Below are positions 54,351 to 63,300 of a stretch of DNA of 64,000 bases, one piece after another; the first letter of the stretch is position 1; each line of letters opens with the position of its first letter. The notes under the pieces are model-generated. The model worked only from the letters and a program-made list of their open reading frames with translations. It was not told the origin of the DNA and ran no database searches. This stretch comes from Nostoc sp. 'Peltigera membranacea cyanobiont' N6. GTDB lineage: Bacteria; Cyanobacteriota; Cyanobacteriia; Cyanobacteriales; Nostocaceae. The position numbers were made by a program, and so were the translations under genes. The stretch covers positions 1,240,001 through 1,304,000 of the forward strand of contig NZ_CP026681.1 of assembly GCF_002949735.1 (NCBI RefSeq), written 5' to 3'.

Positions 54351-55157
54351 TCACAGCAAATCCATAAATTGATGTCTCCACAAGTGAAAACAAGTCCATC
54401 CCAAAGCTAAAATAATTATTCCACTAAGTAAAGCACCCCAAATTAACCCTAAATCCGGTAGAGAACCTGATAAAGTAATCTGGCGCAGACTTTCAATAAT
54501 TGGTGATAATGGATTTAAACCTAAAAACTGCCTTACCTGCGGTGGAACAATAGCTGCTGGATAAAAGATAGGACTACTCAGCCAAAGTACAAATACAACT
54601 AACTCATAAAAGTAAGGCAAGTCTCTAAAAAAGACGTACATAGCACTTGTGAAAAAACCAACTCCTGTAGAAACTAAAACTAGGGCTATAAATGGAAACA
54701 CTAGCGCCAACACATTGACTAAACTCTTAGAATTAATCAAAGTCATCAATGCTAGTAACGGAAATGTCCCCACTGAAAACTGAAATACATTTGCTGTAAT
54801 CATCGATAGAGGAAAAACGCTCACTGGCAGACTAATTTTATTTAATAGTGAGCCATTACCCACTACACTACTCAATGCCTGAGAGGTAGAAGCTGAGAAA
54901 AAATTGATCACTACCAGCCCGGTAAAGGCTGCTAACACATAATTCATTATTGAGTTGTTATAATATGAGGCAAAAGTTGTCCCAAAAATTGCACTGTATA
55001 GCCCTGTCATGAACAACGGGTTAAACAGTGACCAATAAATCCCTAGCAAAGAACCTCGATAACGCACTTTGAGGTTCCGCGCTACCAAAACGTGCAGCAA
55101 TTCCCAGTAGCGCTGCACTTGCAACCAAGTTGAATTGTCTTTAAGCGAAATTCTCAT
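54351..55157 (-). CDS. ABC-2 polysaccharide exporter permease (Wzm/TagG-like)
   Basis: 268 residues with six membrane helices. The N-terminal cytoplasmic segment has HVLVARNLKVRYRGSLLGI, the typical amphipathic start of ABC-2 export permeases. The segment LWSSPIFYPAAI-like (LWLSSPIFYPAAIVPP) and LNPLSPIIESLRQITLSG near the C-terminus are family marks. It forms the inner-membrane channel with the adjacent ATPase. It is the first gene of the long minus-strand unit, so the promoter should lie just above 55157. Confidence 0.92.
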   Translation of the reverse strand: MRISLKDNSTWLQVQRYWELLHVLVARNLKVRYRGSLLGIYWSLFNPLFMTGLYSAIFGTTFASYYNNSIMNYVLAAFTGLVVINFFSASTSQALSSVVGNGSLLNKISLPVSVFPLSMITANVFQFSVGTFPLLALMTLINSKSLVNVLALVFPFIALVLVSTGVGFFTSAMYVFFRDLPYFYELVVFVLWLSSPIFYPAAIVPPQVRQFLGLNPLSPIIESLRQITLSGSLPDLGLIWGALLSGIIILALGWTCFHLWRHQFMDLL

Positions 55158-55465
55158 TGTAAAAAACTACCATACACCACAGGCAAGTTATTTGCGAATT
55201 TTATACTATTGGAGCGTAGTTTGCCGCACTAGCGTACCATTAAAAAGTTTATTTGAAAAAGTATTGTTAAACACACAAGTTACTAATTACCATTTTTCTA
55301 CTCTCAAGCACATCCTACCCCGGCAAGACCAGTTAATTTATCAATTGGTTCCTATAACTCCCTGACGCGAACCAGCCGCAAGTTATCACAAAAATGCTTA
55401 GAAGTCAAACATAATTATTTTTAGGATGTCTATTCATTGCGATGATTTAATCGCTACTCGATTAC
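55158..55465 (-). other. Promoter-side gap of the locus-6 operon
   Basis: About 300 bases, AT-rich, containing the likely promoter of the permease-led minus-strand unit. No gene, tRNA or strong palindrome is seen. It meets the end of a decayed Uma2 gene at 55466. Confidence 0.4.
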
Positions 55466-55697
55466 TTAACTCAAACTATCTGGATCGATTAAGAGCGATC
55501 GCAAATATTGTGCCAATAGATCAGCCCGTTGGCATTCTTGTTCGGTTTTTTCTCTTGATGTCGGTACCCAACCCACTGAATTATACTAACGTAACCACAA
55601 GCCTTGGTAAACCTGATTCCCCTATTAATTCACTGGGTAAATCATACATGGTAGGCATGGTTTCTTGTGGTGGACGGGGAGGATCTGTTTGATACAT
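55466..55697 (-). pseudogene. Internally deleted Uma2-family gene
   Basis: On the minus strand, ATG 55697 begins MYQTDPPRPPQETMPTMYDL, then PSELIGESGLP, a typical Uma2 N-terminus. After about 40 codons the frame stops. A second piece in a different frame ends TEQECQRADLLAQYLRSL plus LIDPDSLS and a stop, which is the usual Uma2 C-terminal coiled coil and end. The middle, with the whole PD-(D/E)XK core, is missing. The gene is inactive. Confidence 0.65.
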
Positions 55698-55715
55698 GAC
55701 TAGTACCTTTGTTTC

Positions 55716-55808
55716 TTAAATCAAGCTATCTGGATTAACTCCTAACGATCGCAAATATTCCGTCAACCGTTGCGCTGTGACAAACATTGGTATTGCTTGG
55801 TTGTTGAT
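55716..55808 (-). pseudogene. Uma2-family C-terminal remnant
   Basis: On the minus strand the frame reads NQAIPMFVTAQRLTEYLRSL, then GVNPDSLI and a stop, the same C-terminal pattern as the neighbouring remnant. Only this end remains; nothing recognisable lies upstream. Two Uma2 genes were thus once in tandem here. Confidence 0.6.
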
Positions 55809-55952
55809 TTAATTTTAAGCTCTTGGGTCAGGAGTTAAAAGTTTGAAGTTTGAGATTTTCTTGCTCACTCCCTTATCTCCCCTGAATTTGTGAGAGCAGA
55901 GTCACGGTTTCCGCTACACTGAGACGAAGGTTTATCTGAATTGTAATCAGGC

Positions 55953-56141
55953 ATGGAAATCGGACAAAAGGTTAAAGTCTTTCGCTTGCGCGATCGCGTT
56001 TCTCCCCCAATTGTAAAAAAATTAGGACAAGTGGGTATCATCCAAGGCTACAAAGTCATTGATGGTGGGATCGGTGTAGTGGTTCTATTTGATGACAATT
56101 TTTCCACTTGGTTTTTTGAAGATGAAATTAAACCTGTGTAA
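55953..56141 (+). CDS. petP: PetP-like (DUF2862) small protein, putative b6f subunit
   Basis: 62 residues, all beta, SH3-like. MEIGQKVKVFRLRDRVSP and LGQVGIIQGYKVIDGG, then VLFDDNFSTWFFEDEIKP, match the cyanobacterial DUF2862 protein known as PetP, a peripheral cytoplasmic-side subunit of cytochrome b6f linked to linear electron flow. The assignment rests on length and the ending DDNFSTWFFEDE; I am fairly sure of the family. It is transcribed alone or with the ATPase gene 120 bases downstream. Confidence 0.75.
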   Translation: MEIGQKVKVFRLRDRVSPPIVKKLGQVGIIQGYKVIDGGIGVVVLFDDNFSTWFFEDEIKPV

Positions 56142-56261
56142 TTGTAAAGAACTCAGATCCGGATTTTTCTTGGCATCTGAAATTTCCAGCCCAGGTTGAG
56201 AATCTTTATTGAGTGCTAAGTTGGAGTTGAAAAGATCGGCGGTGAAAATAGGAATCAAGTA

Positions 56262-57362
56262 ATGGCTCTAATATTGACATTTTTGGGCAAAGGCGGCACC
56301 GCTCGTACCAAAATTGCGATCGCCGCCGCCAAATTATTGGCAAGTCAAGGCAAGCGCGTACTCCTGGCAGGACAAGCAGAACCAACATTATCAATTTTGT
56401 TGGGTACTACCATTGGTGCCGATCCCCAAGAGATCGCTCCCAAGTTTCAGGCGGTACAGTTTAAAGCATCTGTACTGCTTGAGCGTAACTGGGACGAAGT
56501 GAAAAAACTGGAAGCGCAATACCTCCGCACACCTATCTTCAAAGACGTTTTTGGTCAAGAACTGGTAGTACTACCAGGGATGGACAACGCCCTAGCCCTG
56601 AATGCTATCCGTGAATATGATGCCAGTGGCAAATATGATGCGATCGTCTACGATGGCACGGGTGACTCTTTAACGTTGCGAATGTTGGGTTTACCAGAAT
56701 CTCTCAGTTGGTATGTCCGGCGATTTCGGCAATTGTTTGTCAACTCCGATTTGGGGAAGACGATTACTGAATCGCCCTTAATTCAACCGCTAATTAGCAG
56801 CTTTTTCAATATCAACTGGACAGCAGATAACTTTGCAGCGCCCACTAACCAAGTCAATAATCTCTTGGAAAAAGGGAGAGCCGCGCTTGCCGATCCCAAG
56901 CGTCTTGCTGCTTTCTTAGTGACCACAGGAGATCCGATTGAGGTAGCAAATGCTCGTTATTTGTGGGGTAGCGCTCAACAAATTGGTTTAACTGTTGGTG
57001 GTGTTCTGCTTGTGTCTCCTGAGACAAACGTCAATCTGTCAGAGGAATTTATCCCTCTACCTGTGAGTGTCATTCCCGACTCGCCCGTAGGTGATTGGCA
57101 ACCACTGATAGACGCACTACCCAACTTTGAAGCACAAGCTCTACAGGCTCCCAAACCAATTGAAATAGACATCCCCAATCGTCAGGTACGCTTATTCTTG
57201 CCAGGTTTTGACAAAAAGCAAGTCAAGCTGACCCAATATGGGCCAGAAGTCACGATAGATGCAGGAGATCAGCGACGGAATATTCCCCTACCCTCGGCTT
57301 TAAGTGGTAGATCCGTTGCTGGAGCAAAGTTTCAGAATAATTATTTGATAATTTCGTTTTAA
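56262..57362 (+). CDS. ArsA/Get3-like ATPase with altered P-loop and C-terminal HSP20-like domain
   Basis: 366 residues. The N-terminus ALILTFLGKGGTARTKIAIA stands where ArsA/Get3 proteins have GKGGVGKTT; here Ala-Arg-Thr replaces Gly-Lys-Thr, so the Walker A lysine is substituted. YDAIVYDGTGDSLTLRML is the equivalent of switch II. Residues about 290-366 (IDIPNRQVRLFLPGFDKKQV, ending NYLIISF) form a small beta-sandwich like an alpha-crystallin domain, as in ArsA-HSP20 fusions. Get3 proteins target tail-anchored membrane proteins; a related chaperone or membrane-targeting job is possible. It lies just before chlG. Confidence 0.8.
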   Translation: MALILTFLGKGGTARTKIAIAAAKLLASQGKRVLLAGQAEPTLSILLGTTIGADPQEIAPKFQAVQFKASVLLERNWDEVKKLEAQYLRTPIFKDVFGQELVVLPGMDNALALNAIREYDASGKYDAIVYDGTGDSLTLRMLGLPESLSWYVRRFRQLFVNSDLGKTITESPLIQPLISSFFNINWTADNFAAPTNQVNNLLEKGRAALADPKRLAAFLVTTGDPIEVANARYLWGSAQQIGLTVGGVLLVSPETNVNLSEEFIPLPVSVIPDSPVGDWQPLIDALPNFEAQALQAPKPIEIDIPNRQVRLFLPGFDKKQVKLTQYGPEVTIDAGDQRRNIPLPSALSGRSVAGAKFQNNYLIISF

Positions 57363-57395
57363 GTTAGTTAGGAACAAAGTTAGGAGTTAAGAGTA

Positions 57396-57433
57396 AGGAG
57401 TTAGGAGCGTCTCCGGCTCTGCTCCTAACTCCT
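57396..57433. repeat. Hairpin built from TTAGGAG repeats before chlG
   Basis: AGGAGTTAGGAGC (57396-57408) and GCTCCTAACTCCT (57421-57433) form a 13-bp perfect stem. It is embedded in TTAGGAG-type heptamer sequence in the 93-base gap between the ATPase gene and chlG, and could weaken read-through or stabilise the message end. Confidence 0.7.
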
Positions 57434-57455
57434 CACTCTAAAAAAAATACGCCTT

Positions 57456-58502
57456 ATGTCAGAATCAACTCCCATTACCCCAGACCCCAATCCAACTGAG
57501 GCTATAGACTCAGTAGCAATTAATCCCAGCGAACAAGCAATAGCAACTGCCGATCGCAATGCGAAAACTAGGCAGTTGCTGGGGATGAAAGGTGCAGCTG
57601 CTGGAGAAACTTCAATTTGGAAAATTCGTTTGCAGTTAATGAAGCCAATTACCTGGATTCCCCTAATTTGGGGTGTAGTCTGTGGTGCGGCTTCTTCGGG
57701 TAACTATACTTGGACGCTGGAAAACGTGTTGAAAGTATTAACCTGTATGCTACTGGCTGGGCCATTGATGACAGGTTACACTCAAATTCTCAATGATTAC
57801 TACGATCGCGAAATCGATGCCATCAATGAACCTTATCGCCCGATTCCCTCTGGGGCGATTCCCCTACCCCAAGTAATTATTCAGATTTGGGTATTACTGA
57901 TTGCTGGCTATGGTTTGGCATTTGTGCTAGATGTGTGGTCTGGTCATGAATTCCCGACAATTACAGCGATCGCAATTATCGGTTCTTTCATTGCCTATAT
58001 TTATTCTGCACCTCCCCTGAAACTCAAGCAAAACGGCTGGCTAGGTAGCTACGCCTTGGGTGCAAGCTATATCACCCTACCTTGGTCTACAGGACACGCT
58101 TTGTTTGGCGAACTCAATTCCACAATTATAATTTTGACAATGTTCTACAGCTTGGCTGGATTAGGCATTGCCATTGTCAATGATTTTAAGAGTGTAGAAG
58201 GCGATCGCCAGTTAGGATTAAATTCACTACCCGTAATGTTTGGCATCACCACTGCGGCATGGATTTGTGTAGTGACAATTGATGTATTTCAAGGATTTAT
58301 CGCAGCTTATCTCGTCAGCATCCATGAGAATTTGTATGCAGCAATCCTAGTACTGTTAATCATTCCCCAGATTACTTTACAGGATATGTATTTTCTGCGC
58401 GACCCTGTGAAGAATGATGTTAAGTATCAAGCCAGCGCCCAACCGTTCCTTGTTCTAGGAATGTTGGTAACAGGTTTAGCGCTGGGTCATGCTGGCATTT
58501 AA
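57456..58502 (+). CDS. chlG: Chlorophyll a synthase
   Basis: 348 residues with about eight membrane helices. The prenyltransferase signature NDYYDREIDAINEPYRPIPS binds the diphosphate through Mg2+, and the second acid motif is NDFKSVEGDRQLG. It attaches the phytyl or geranylgeranyl tail to chlorophyllide in the thylakoid membrane, the last step of chlorophyll a synthesis. The N-terminal about 50 residues are soluble and polar. It follows the ArsA/Get3-like gene and precedes a small membrane protein gene. A PucC-family carrier lies 3 kb downstream. Confidence 0.95.
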   Translation: MSESTPITPDPNPTEAIDSVAINPSEQAIATADRNAKTRQLLGMKGAAAGETSIWKIRLQLMKPITWIPLIWGVVCGAASSGNYTWTLENVLKVLTCMLLAGPLMTGYTQILNDYYDREIDAINEPYRPIPSGAIPLPQVIIQIWVLLIAGYGLAFVLDVWSGHEFPTITAIAIIGSFIAYIYSAPPLKLKQNGWLGSYALGASYITLPWSTGHALFGELNSTIIILTMFYSLAGLGIAIVNDFKSVEGDRQLGLNSLPVMFGITTAAWICVVTIDVFQGFIAAYLVSIHENLYAAILVLLIIPQITLQDMYFLRDPVKNDVKYQASAQPFLVLGMLVTGLALGHAGI

Positions 58503-58585
58503 TATACTTCATATAGTTGAGAAGTTAGGAATTGGGAATTAGGAGTTAATATACTTCTAATTCCTAATTTGTATCAGGACATACT

Positions 58586-58873
58586 GTGTTAGAACTGATA
58601 TCTTTCCTTCTTCATGGGATTCAACCTTTTCTAGTCCCAATTTGCTTTGTTGTTGCTTGGACTGTAACTATTTTCCTTGTTTTGAGTCTCTGGACGGCGG
58701 CGCGAGATAGCGTAGCTACAGCCAAGCTTATGCATCAAATTCCCTGTACTGGTTGCCAATTTTTTACCGACAATTACCGTCTTAAATGTACTGTACGCCC
58801 ATCTATTGCTAATACAGAAGAAGCGATCGATTGTTCTGACTATCAACCGAAGACGAATCCTTATTTGTATTAG
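58586..58873 (+). CDS. Small membrane protein with conserved cysteines, function unknown
   Basis: 95 residues from GTG 58586. The N-terminal half is one long hydrophobic helix (about 15-37). The C-terminal half has four cysteines, in CTGC, C of LKCTV and C of IDCSDYQP, a pattern that could bind a metal or iron-sulfur cluster or form disulfides. I recognise no named family, although the sequence looks like a conserved cyanobacterial protein. It lies 83 bases after chlG on the same strand, separated by simple repeat sequence. Confidence 0.65.
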   Translation: MLELISFLLHGIQPFLVPICFVVAWTVTIFLVLSLWTAARDSVATAKLMHQIPCTGCQFFTDNYRLKCTVRPSIANTEEAIDCSDYQPKTNPYLY

Positions 58874-58914
58874 AGATTGGGAATTGGCAAAGAGTTTGCC
58901 CAATGATTCAATAA

Positions 58915-59871
58915 CTATTGACTAATTTCCAGCAATATTTTTAAAACACCGCGACTCTGGGCGTGTTCAAAAGCTGCAAGCCCTTCAATGAGGGGGTAGG
59001 TGGCATGAATCAGGGGTTGTACGTCAACCTGCCCTGTGGCTAGTAACTGGAGGGCTGGGGCAAAGGGGCCGCAACGAGAGCCGATGAGGGTGATTTCATC
59101 CACTACTAAAGACGAAATATCCAGGCTGAGGTTGCCAGCATAAGTACTTTTAAGTACGAGCCTACCACGGGGACGGAGGGCACGACGGGCGATCGCAAAT
59201 CCTTCTGGGTTGCCAGTACATTCTACTGATATATCGAAATATCCATCTTTGACAGCATCCGCTAAACCAGTTTTAATCCCCCGTGCCTCTAAATTGGCAA
59301 GTTTTTCTTGATGCCGTCCCACAGCTAAGAGTTCACAGCCAGTTAGTGCTAGTGTTTGGGCTACCAACTGCCCTAATTTGCCATCTCCAACCACTAACAC
59401 GCGATCGTTTGGACGCAATGGCACTTGCTGTTGAATTTCCAAAGCTGCTGCGATCGGTTCGGTAAATGTTGCTACTTCTGTTGGCACATTATCAGGTACT
59501 AAATGTAAGTTATCTATCGGCAAACAGAGATATTCACTAAAGGCTCCATTCCGATTGACAATACCTAGAACTGTACGATTTTCGCAGTGAGTTGGTTGTC
59601 CACTCAGACAAAACCGACAATGCCCACACGCAGCGTTGATTTCTCCAACTACACGTTGGTTAACTAAGTGTTCTGGCCCTTTTTCAACCACGCCAACAAA
59701 TTCATGTCCCAAAATACCAGTGTAGGGATAGTAGCCTCTGAGTAGTTCTAAGTCAGTGTTACAGATACCCGCACGCAAGACGCGCACCAAAGCTTCTCCT
59801 GCTGGTGGTTCAGGAATAGGAATATCTGTGCGTAGCTGCAACTGGTTATTTTCGAGCCAAAGTCCTTTCAT
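58915..59871 (-). CDS. Zinc-type medium-chain alcohol dehydrogenase
   Basis: 318 residues, on the short side for the family. RAGICNTDLELLRGYYP and LGHEFVGVVE provide the catalytic zinc site (Cys and GHE). CGHCRFCLSGQPTHC gives the four cysteines of the structural zinc. VLVVGDGKLGQLVAQTLAL is the coenzyme-binding motif. It oxidises an alcohol or polyol with NAD(P); the substrate is not predictable, though the early part resembles sorbitol/threonine-type dehydrogenases. It is convergent with the gene at 58586. Confidence 0.88.
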   Translation of the reverse strand: MKGLWLENNQLQLRTDIPIPEPPAGEALVRVLRAGICNTDLELLRGYYPYTGILGHEFVGVVEKGPEHLVNQRVVGEINAACGHCRFCLSGQPTHCENRTVLGIVNRNGAFSEYLCLPIDNLHLVPDNVPTEVATFTEPIAAALEIQQQVPLRPNDRVLVVGDGKLGQLVAQTLALTGCELLAVGRHQEKLANLEARGIKTGLADAVKDGYFDISVECTGNPEGFAIARRALRPRGRLVLKSTYAGNLSLDISSLVVDEITLIGSRCGPFAPALQLLATGQVDVQPLIHATYPLIEGLAAFEHAQSRGVLKILLEISQ

Positions 59872-59977
59872 TTTTCTTCACACCGGTTTAAAAAATCTTT
59901 GCAAAATAATGAATCGACTGTAGTCCATTTAACGTTAAAAGGGTGAGTATAAACAGCGTCTGCAAAGTAATTACGAA

Positions 59978-60550
59978 TTATGTCTCTGTACTAGGTATTT
60001 CTTTATTTTTAGTTACATCAATTTTGCTTAACCAAGTAACCAAGTCTTCTGAGTCTAGCGCTATCTCACTTCCTAAAGTTTTGATATAAAGAAGTCCATC
60101 GCTAATAATTAAATCCCTAATTGGATACCAGGAATCTCGTCTTCTAATTAGAAGTTCCAAGGGAATTCCTAGTCTCGAAGTATACTTACGATATTTCCAC
60201 CAAGCTCGCCATAGAAGTACACATTTAGTACAGTGCATCTCATAGCCTTTGGGAACTTCGCAGAATTGATAATGATAGAAACCCCGACTATCTACTTCTC
60301 CTTTGAGGAGATAACTATATTCTGCTAATGTCTGATTTATCAATTCCCACTGGGATGATTTTGGAGAAATCGAGAATTCAGATAGTGTGTTAGATAGTTG
60401 GACGGTGGCAATCACACCTTCGCCTTTTGCTGTCAGTTGGTTAGTCTTATATACTGTTTGCGCTGTCAAAGCAGGATTTGACAACAAAACTTCTTTTTTA
60501 TGGATAGAGTTTTGCACAAACTCTCGAATTAAATCTAGATTAGATAACAT
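59978..60550 (-). CDS. Hypothetical protein
   Basis: 190 residues, soluble, without a signal peptide or membrane helix. It has a central CTKCVLLWRAWWKYRKY stretch, with a CxxC pair and a run of aromatic and basic residues, and a C-terminal half with many hydrophobic strand-like segments (LIISDGLLYIKTLGSEIALD). I do not recognise a family. Base use is like its neighbours. It stands between the zinc dehydrogenase and the phosphatase genes with wide gaps, so it probably has its own promoter. Confidence 0.55.
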   Translation of the reverse strand: MLSNLDLIREFVQNSIHKKEVLLSNPALTAQTVYKTNQLTAKGEGVIATVQLSNTLSEFSISPKSSQWELINQTLAEYSYLLKGEVDSRGFYHYQFCEVPKGYEMHCTKCVLLWRAWWKYRKYTSRLGIPLELLIRRRDSWYPIRDLIISDGLLYIKTLGSEIALDSEDLVTWLSKIDVTKNKEIPSTET

Positions 60551-60767
60551 AAAATTTTTTATACTAAAATAATCAGTGTAATAAAAGCCACTACACTACT
60601 TAAATTAGTAACTACACTGGTTTTGCTCTTAAATCAGGATTATTACCAGCTTTATTTATACTCAATTCTTTGTTTGACTATGGTTTTGTTAAGTTTTATA
60701 TTTATATACTACTACTCAATATGTGCTGATTGACAAAATCACTGTTTTCAGCAGTGAAAGCGGCAAA

Positions 60768-61574
60768 TTAAATTTTTACGCCTTCGAGAAAAGGTTGAAA
60801 TACCGGAACTAATTCGGGACGACTGACAACAAGGGTGGGAAAAGAGCGATCGCTATAATCTTCTCCCGGTGACAACGGAAAAGGTTCTGATTTCAGCGAT
60901 ACCCACGTTCCACCAGCAGCCTGGACAATTACCCAAGCCCCGGCTAAGTCCCAAACTTTTGGTGTCGCCTCAATACCACCCAGAGTAGCCCCAGTTGCAA
61001 CCGTCAAAAAGTTATAGCTAGCCACACCCAACATCCGAATTTTGCAGGGAAAGCCGTTTTTGATAGCTGCGGTACTACGGGAACACAGGTTAAAAAAGTG
61101 ATTATTGCTGGGACTATCAATACTAGTGTGGATGGGGTGGAGGTTCAGAAATGCTCCTATTGGCGTTGCTAAACCAGATGAACCTGGCCAAAAACCATGA
61201 AAAGCTTGATTTAAGGTTGGTGCGTAAACATACCCAAAAATGGGCGTGCCTCGATACAGTAAACCCAGAGAAATTGTCCAGATGGGAATGCCGCGTGTAA
61301 AGTTGGTTGTACCATCGAGAGGATCGATTACCCAGCACCACTCAGTACCGGGAAATGACCGATCGCTCTCTTCGCTCAAAATGCCGTAACCAGAGAAAGT
61401 AGAAGCGATCGCATCCCGAATTTCCCGATCTGCCCATTTATCTGCTTGCGTCACCAAACTACCATCAGCTTTTTGGTCAGCCTGTACTTTACCAAAATCT
61501 TGCATTAACTGCTTGCCCACTCTGGTAGTAGTAGTTTGGGCAAAATCAAGAATTGTTGTCCAAAAATCATTCAT
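60768..61574 (-). CDS. Inositol-monophosphatase-family enzyme
   Basis: 268 residues. GYGILSEESD, WCWVIDPLDGTTNFTRGI and WDLAGAWVIVQAAGG are the three metal-binding motifs of the family. All the aspartates and glutamate are present, so a Mg2+-dependent phosphatase is expected. The family hydrolyses inositol-1-phosphate, histidinol phosphate, fructose-1,6-bisphosphate or PAP; the choice cannot be made here. It is separated by simple repeats from the PucC-like gene upstream. Confidence 0.88.
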   Translation of the reverse strand: MNDFWTTILDFAQTTTTRVGKQLMQDFGKVQADQKADGSLVTQADKWADREIRDAIASTFSGYGILSEESDRSFPGTEWCWVIDPLDGTTNFTRGIPIWTISLGLLYRGTPIFGYVYAPTLNQAFHGFWPGSSGLATPIGAFLNLHPIHTSIDSPSNNHFFNLCSRSTAAIKNGFPCKIRMLGVASYNFLTVATGATLGGIEATPKVWDLAGAWVIVQAAGGTWVSLKSEPFPLSPGEDYSDRSFPTLVVSRPELVPVFQPFLEGVKI

Positions 61575-61630
61575 TGGTTAATTGTCATTTGTCATTGGTC
61601 ATTTGTCCCATGCCCCATGCCCTATACAGT

Positions 61631-63064
61631 TTAGTCTAAATCGCTTTCCAAAACAGATGCGATCGCTTGCTTTGTACTTGTTTGAAATTCTGTAATGTTC
61701 ACCCGATTCAGAAACCAAATCGACAGCACCATTCCCACGGCTTCTAGAATGAATACCAATCCATAAGCTAACTCTTGGCTTGGTAACAGCTTGCGTCCAA
61801 TATCCAAAACTGTACCTCCGATTACTACCGCCACACCTCTAGAAAGGGATTGCGCTAATCCCCATGCCCCTATAAACGTACCTGCGGCTTCTGCTGCGGT
61901 CAGATCCAACATCAAGCTAATTGCGGCTGTAGTTAAGAAACCTGCGGCTAAACCGAACAATACCAAAGCTAGTTTGAGAACTGCTGCATTAGCTGTGAAT
62001 CCTGATATGCCCAGCAAGATTGCACAGAATGCTACCAACATACAGCCTAAACGTGCAGTTCTGCGCTTACCCAAACGCGGGATAATATAAAAACCCGTAA
62101 CGCCGTAGGCAATCAGTAGACCAGTTCCATAAAAAACATTTAATTTGGTACTTTCCGCTAGGGGCATTTTAAACACTTGACCCGCATAAGGTTCCAAAAT
62201 TGGGTCTTGCATAAACAAACTGATAGTCATCACCAATAAAAAGGTGAAAAATATACCTGTTTGCGGGCTAGCTGTCAAGATTTTCCAAGCATTGCCTAGA
62301 GTTATGCTGTCTTCCCGGTTTACTAATGTGGAACGGGTTAAATATTGAGAGTACTTTTTTTCTACGCCGAATGTGGCTGCGATCGCTAAACCAAATACAA
62401 TTGCTGGGACGATAGTAAACAACCTGGTGATAGATGCTTGCAAGGTTTCTAAGGTTGCTTCTGGCGTTAACTGTTTCAGCAAACTGGCACTGATAATTGC
62501 CCCAACAATAATCCCCACCATTAGCATCGACCAAACTACACCAACTACTTTGGAACGGTTATCTTCTTCAGATATATCTACCAACAAAGCAGCGAATGCA
62601 GTACCGCTAGCACAAATTCCTAAACCGTATATAGCGAAAACTAAAGCTAAAACTGCCGTCCAGCCGATTGTTTGAGTTGTCCATGTCCAACCACCTGTAC
62701 TATTAGCGGCAAGATTTAGTTGCCACATTACTTGTATAGCTAAAAAGGCTGCGATCGCAAATATTGCCGCACCCACCCAGACATAAGCTGTGCGGTGGTA
62801 TCCCCATAACGGCTTGGCATCGGAAATCTGACCAAACCAGACACGGGAAGGAGCAACAAATAAAGGCAGTGCTAAAACTACTGATACCAGCGTCGCCGGA
62901 ATTGCTATTTCTTGAATCATGACTCTGTTGAGTACCCCCAGAGTCAAAATAGACATCATGCTCAACCCCATCTGAAATAAACCCAGCCGGAACATGGTTA
63001 GCAGGTTTACCCTTGGCACAGATAGGGATTTTGTTTTGGTATCAAATACTTCACCGCTTGCCAT
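61631..63064 (-). CDS. PucC/BCD-family MFS transporter-like protein
   Basis: 477 residues with 12 membrane helices. FRLGLFQMGLSMMSILTLGV and LNRVMIQEIAIPATLVS start the PUCC domain; later GQISDAKPLWGYHRTAYVWV and FIGAWGLAQSLSRG follow. In purple bacteria PucC assists light-harvesting complex assembly and in plants and cyanobacteria relatives are linked to chlorophyll handling. It probably moves or delivers chlorophyll or a related pigment in the membrane. Its position 3 kb from chlG is consistent with this, although the genes are on opposite strands. Confidence 0.88.
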   Translation of the reverse strand: MASGEVFDTKTKSLSVPRVNLLTMFRLGLFQMGLSMMSILTLGVLNRVMIQEIAIPATLVSVVLALPLFVAPSRVWFGQISDAKPLWGYHRTAYVWVGAAIFAIAAFLAIQVMWQLNLAANSTGGWTWTTQTIGWTAVLALVFAIYGLGICASGTAFAALLVDISEEDNRSKVVGVVWSMLMVGIIVGAIISASLLKQLTPEATLETLQASITRLFTIVPAIVFGLAIAATFGVEKKYSQYLTRSTLVNREDSITLGNAWKILTASPQTGIFFTFLLVMTISLFMQDPILEPYAGQVFKMPLAESTKLNVFYGTGLLIAYGVTGFYIIPRLGKRRTARLGCMLVAFCAILLGISGFTANAAVLKLALVLFGLAAGFLTTAAISLMLDLTAAEAAGTFIGAWGLAQSLSRGVAVVIGGTVLDIGRKLLPSQELAYGLVFILEAVGMVLSIWFLNRVNITEFQTSTKQAIASVLESDLD

Positions 63065-63244
63065 AGCTACTTTTTCGTATAGTTTATAGGATTTAATCTC
63101 TCTCTCTTTAAATAAAGATAAACCCTACCCGCTCGAAATCAGCGAACGAAAAGTTGAAGTTGCGATTTGGCAAGCAATTGTACACCTCAATTAGGGTATG
63201 CTTCAGCCAAGTTAGGATTAATTTTTAGGGCTTGGTTGTAATCC

Positions 63245-63273
63245 GCGATGTCTACGACGGGCTACGCCTACGC
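63245..63273 (+). repeat. Dispersed 29-30 bp repeat, copy C
   Basis: GCGATGTCTACGACGGGC then TACGCCTACGC. One base differs from copy B at 14479-14507 (inverted). It lies in the gap upstream of the DUF2887 gene. Confidence 0.75.
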
Positions 63274-63300
63274 ATAACGAGAGAATTTTAGGATGAAGTA

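Noticed and set aside
55426..55692. Plus-strand 88-codon open frame
   Set aside because: It overlaps the decayed Uma2 gene whose residues are clearly recognisable on the minus strand.
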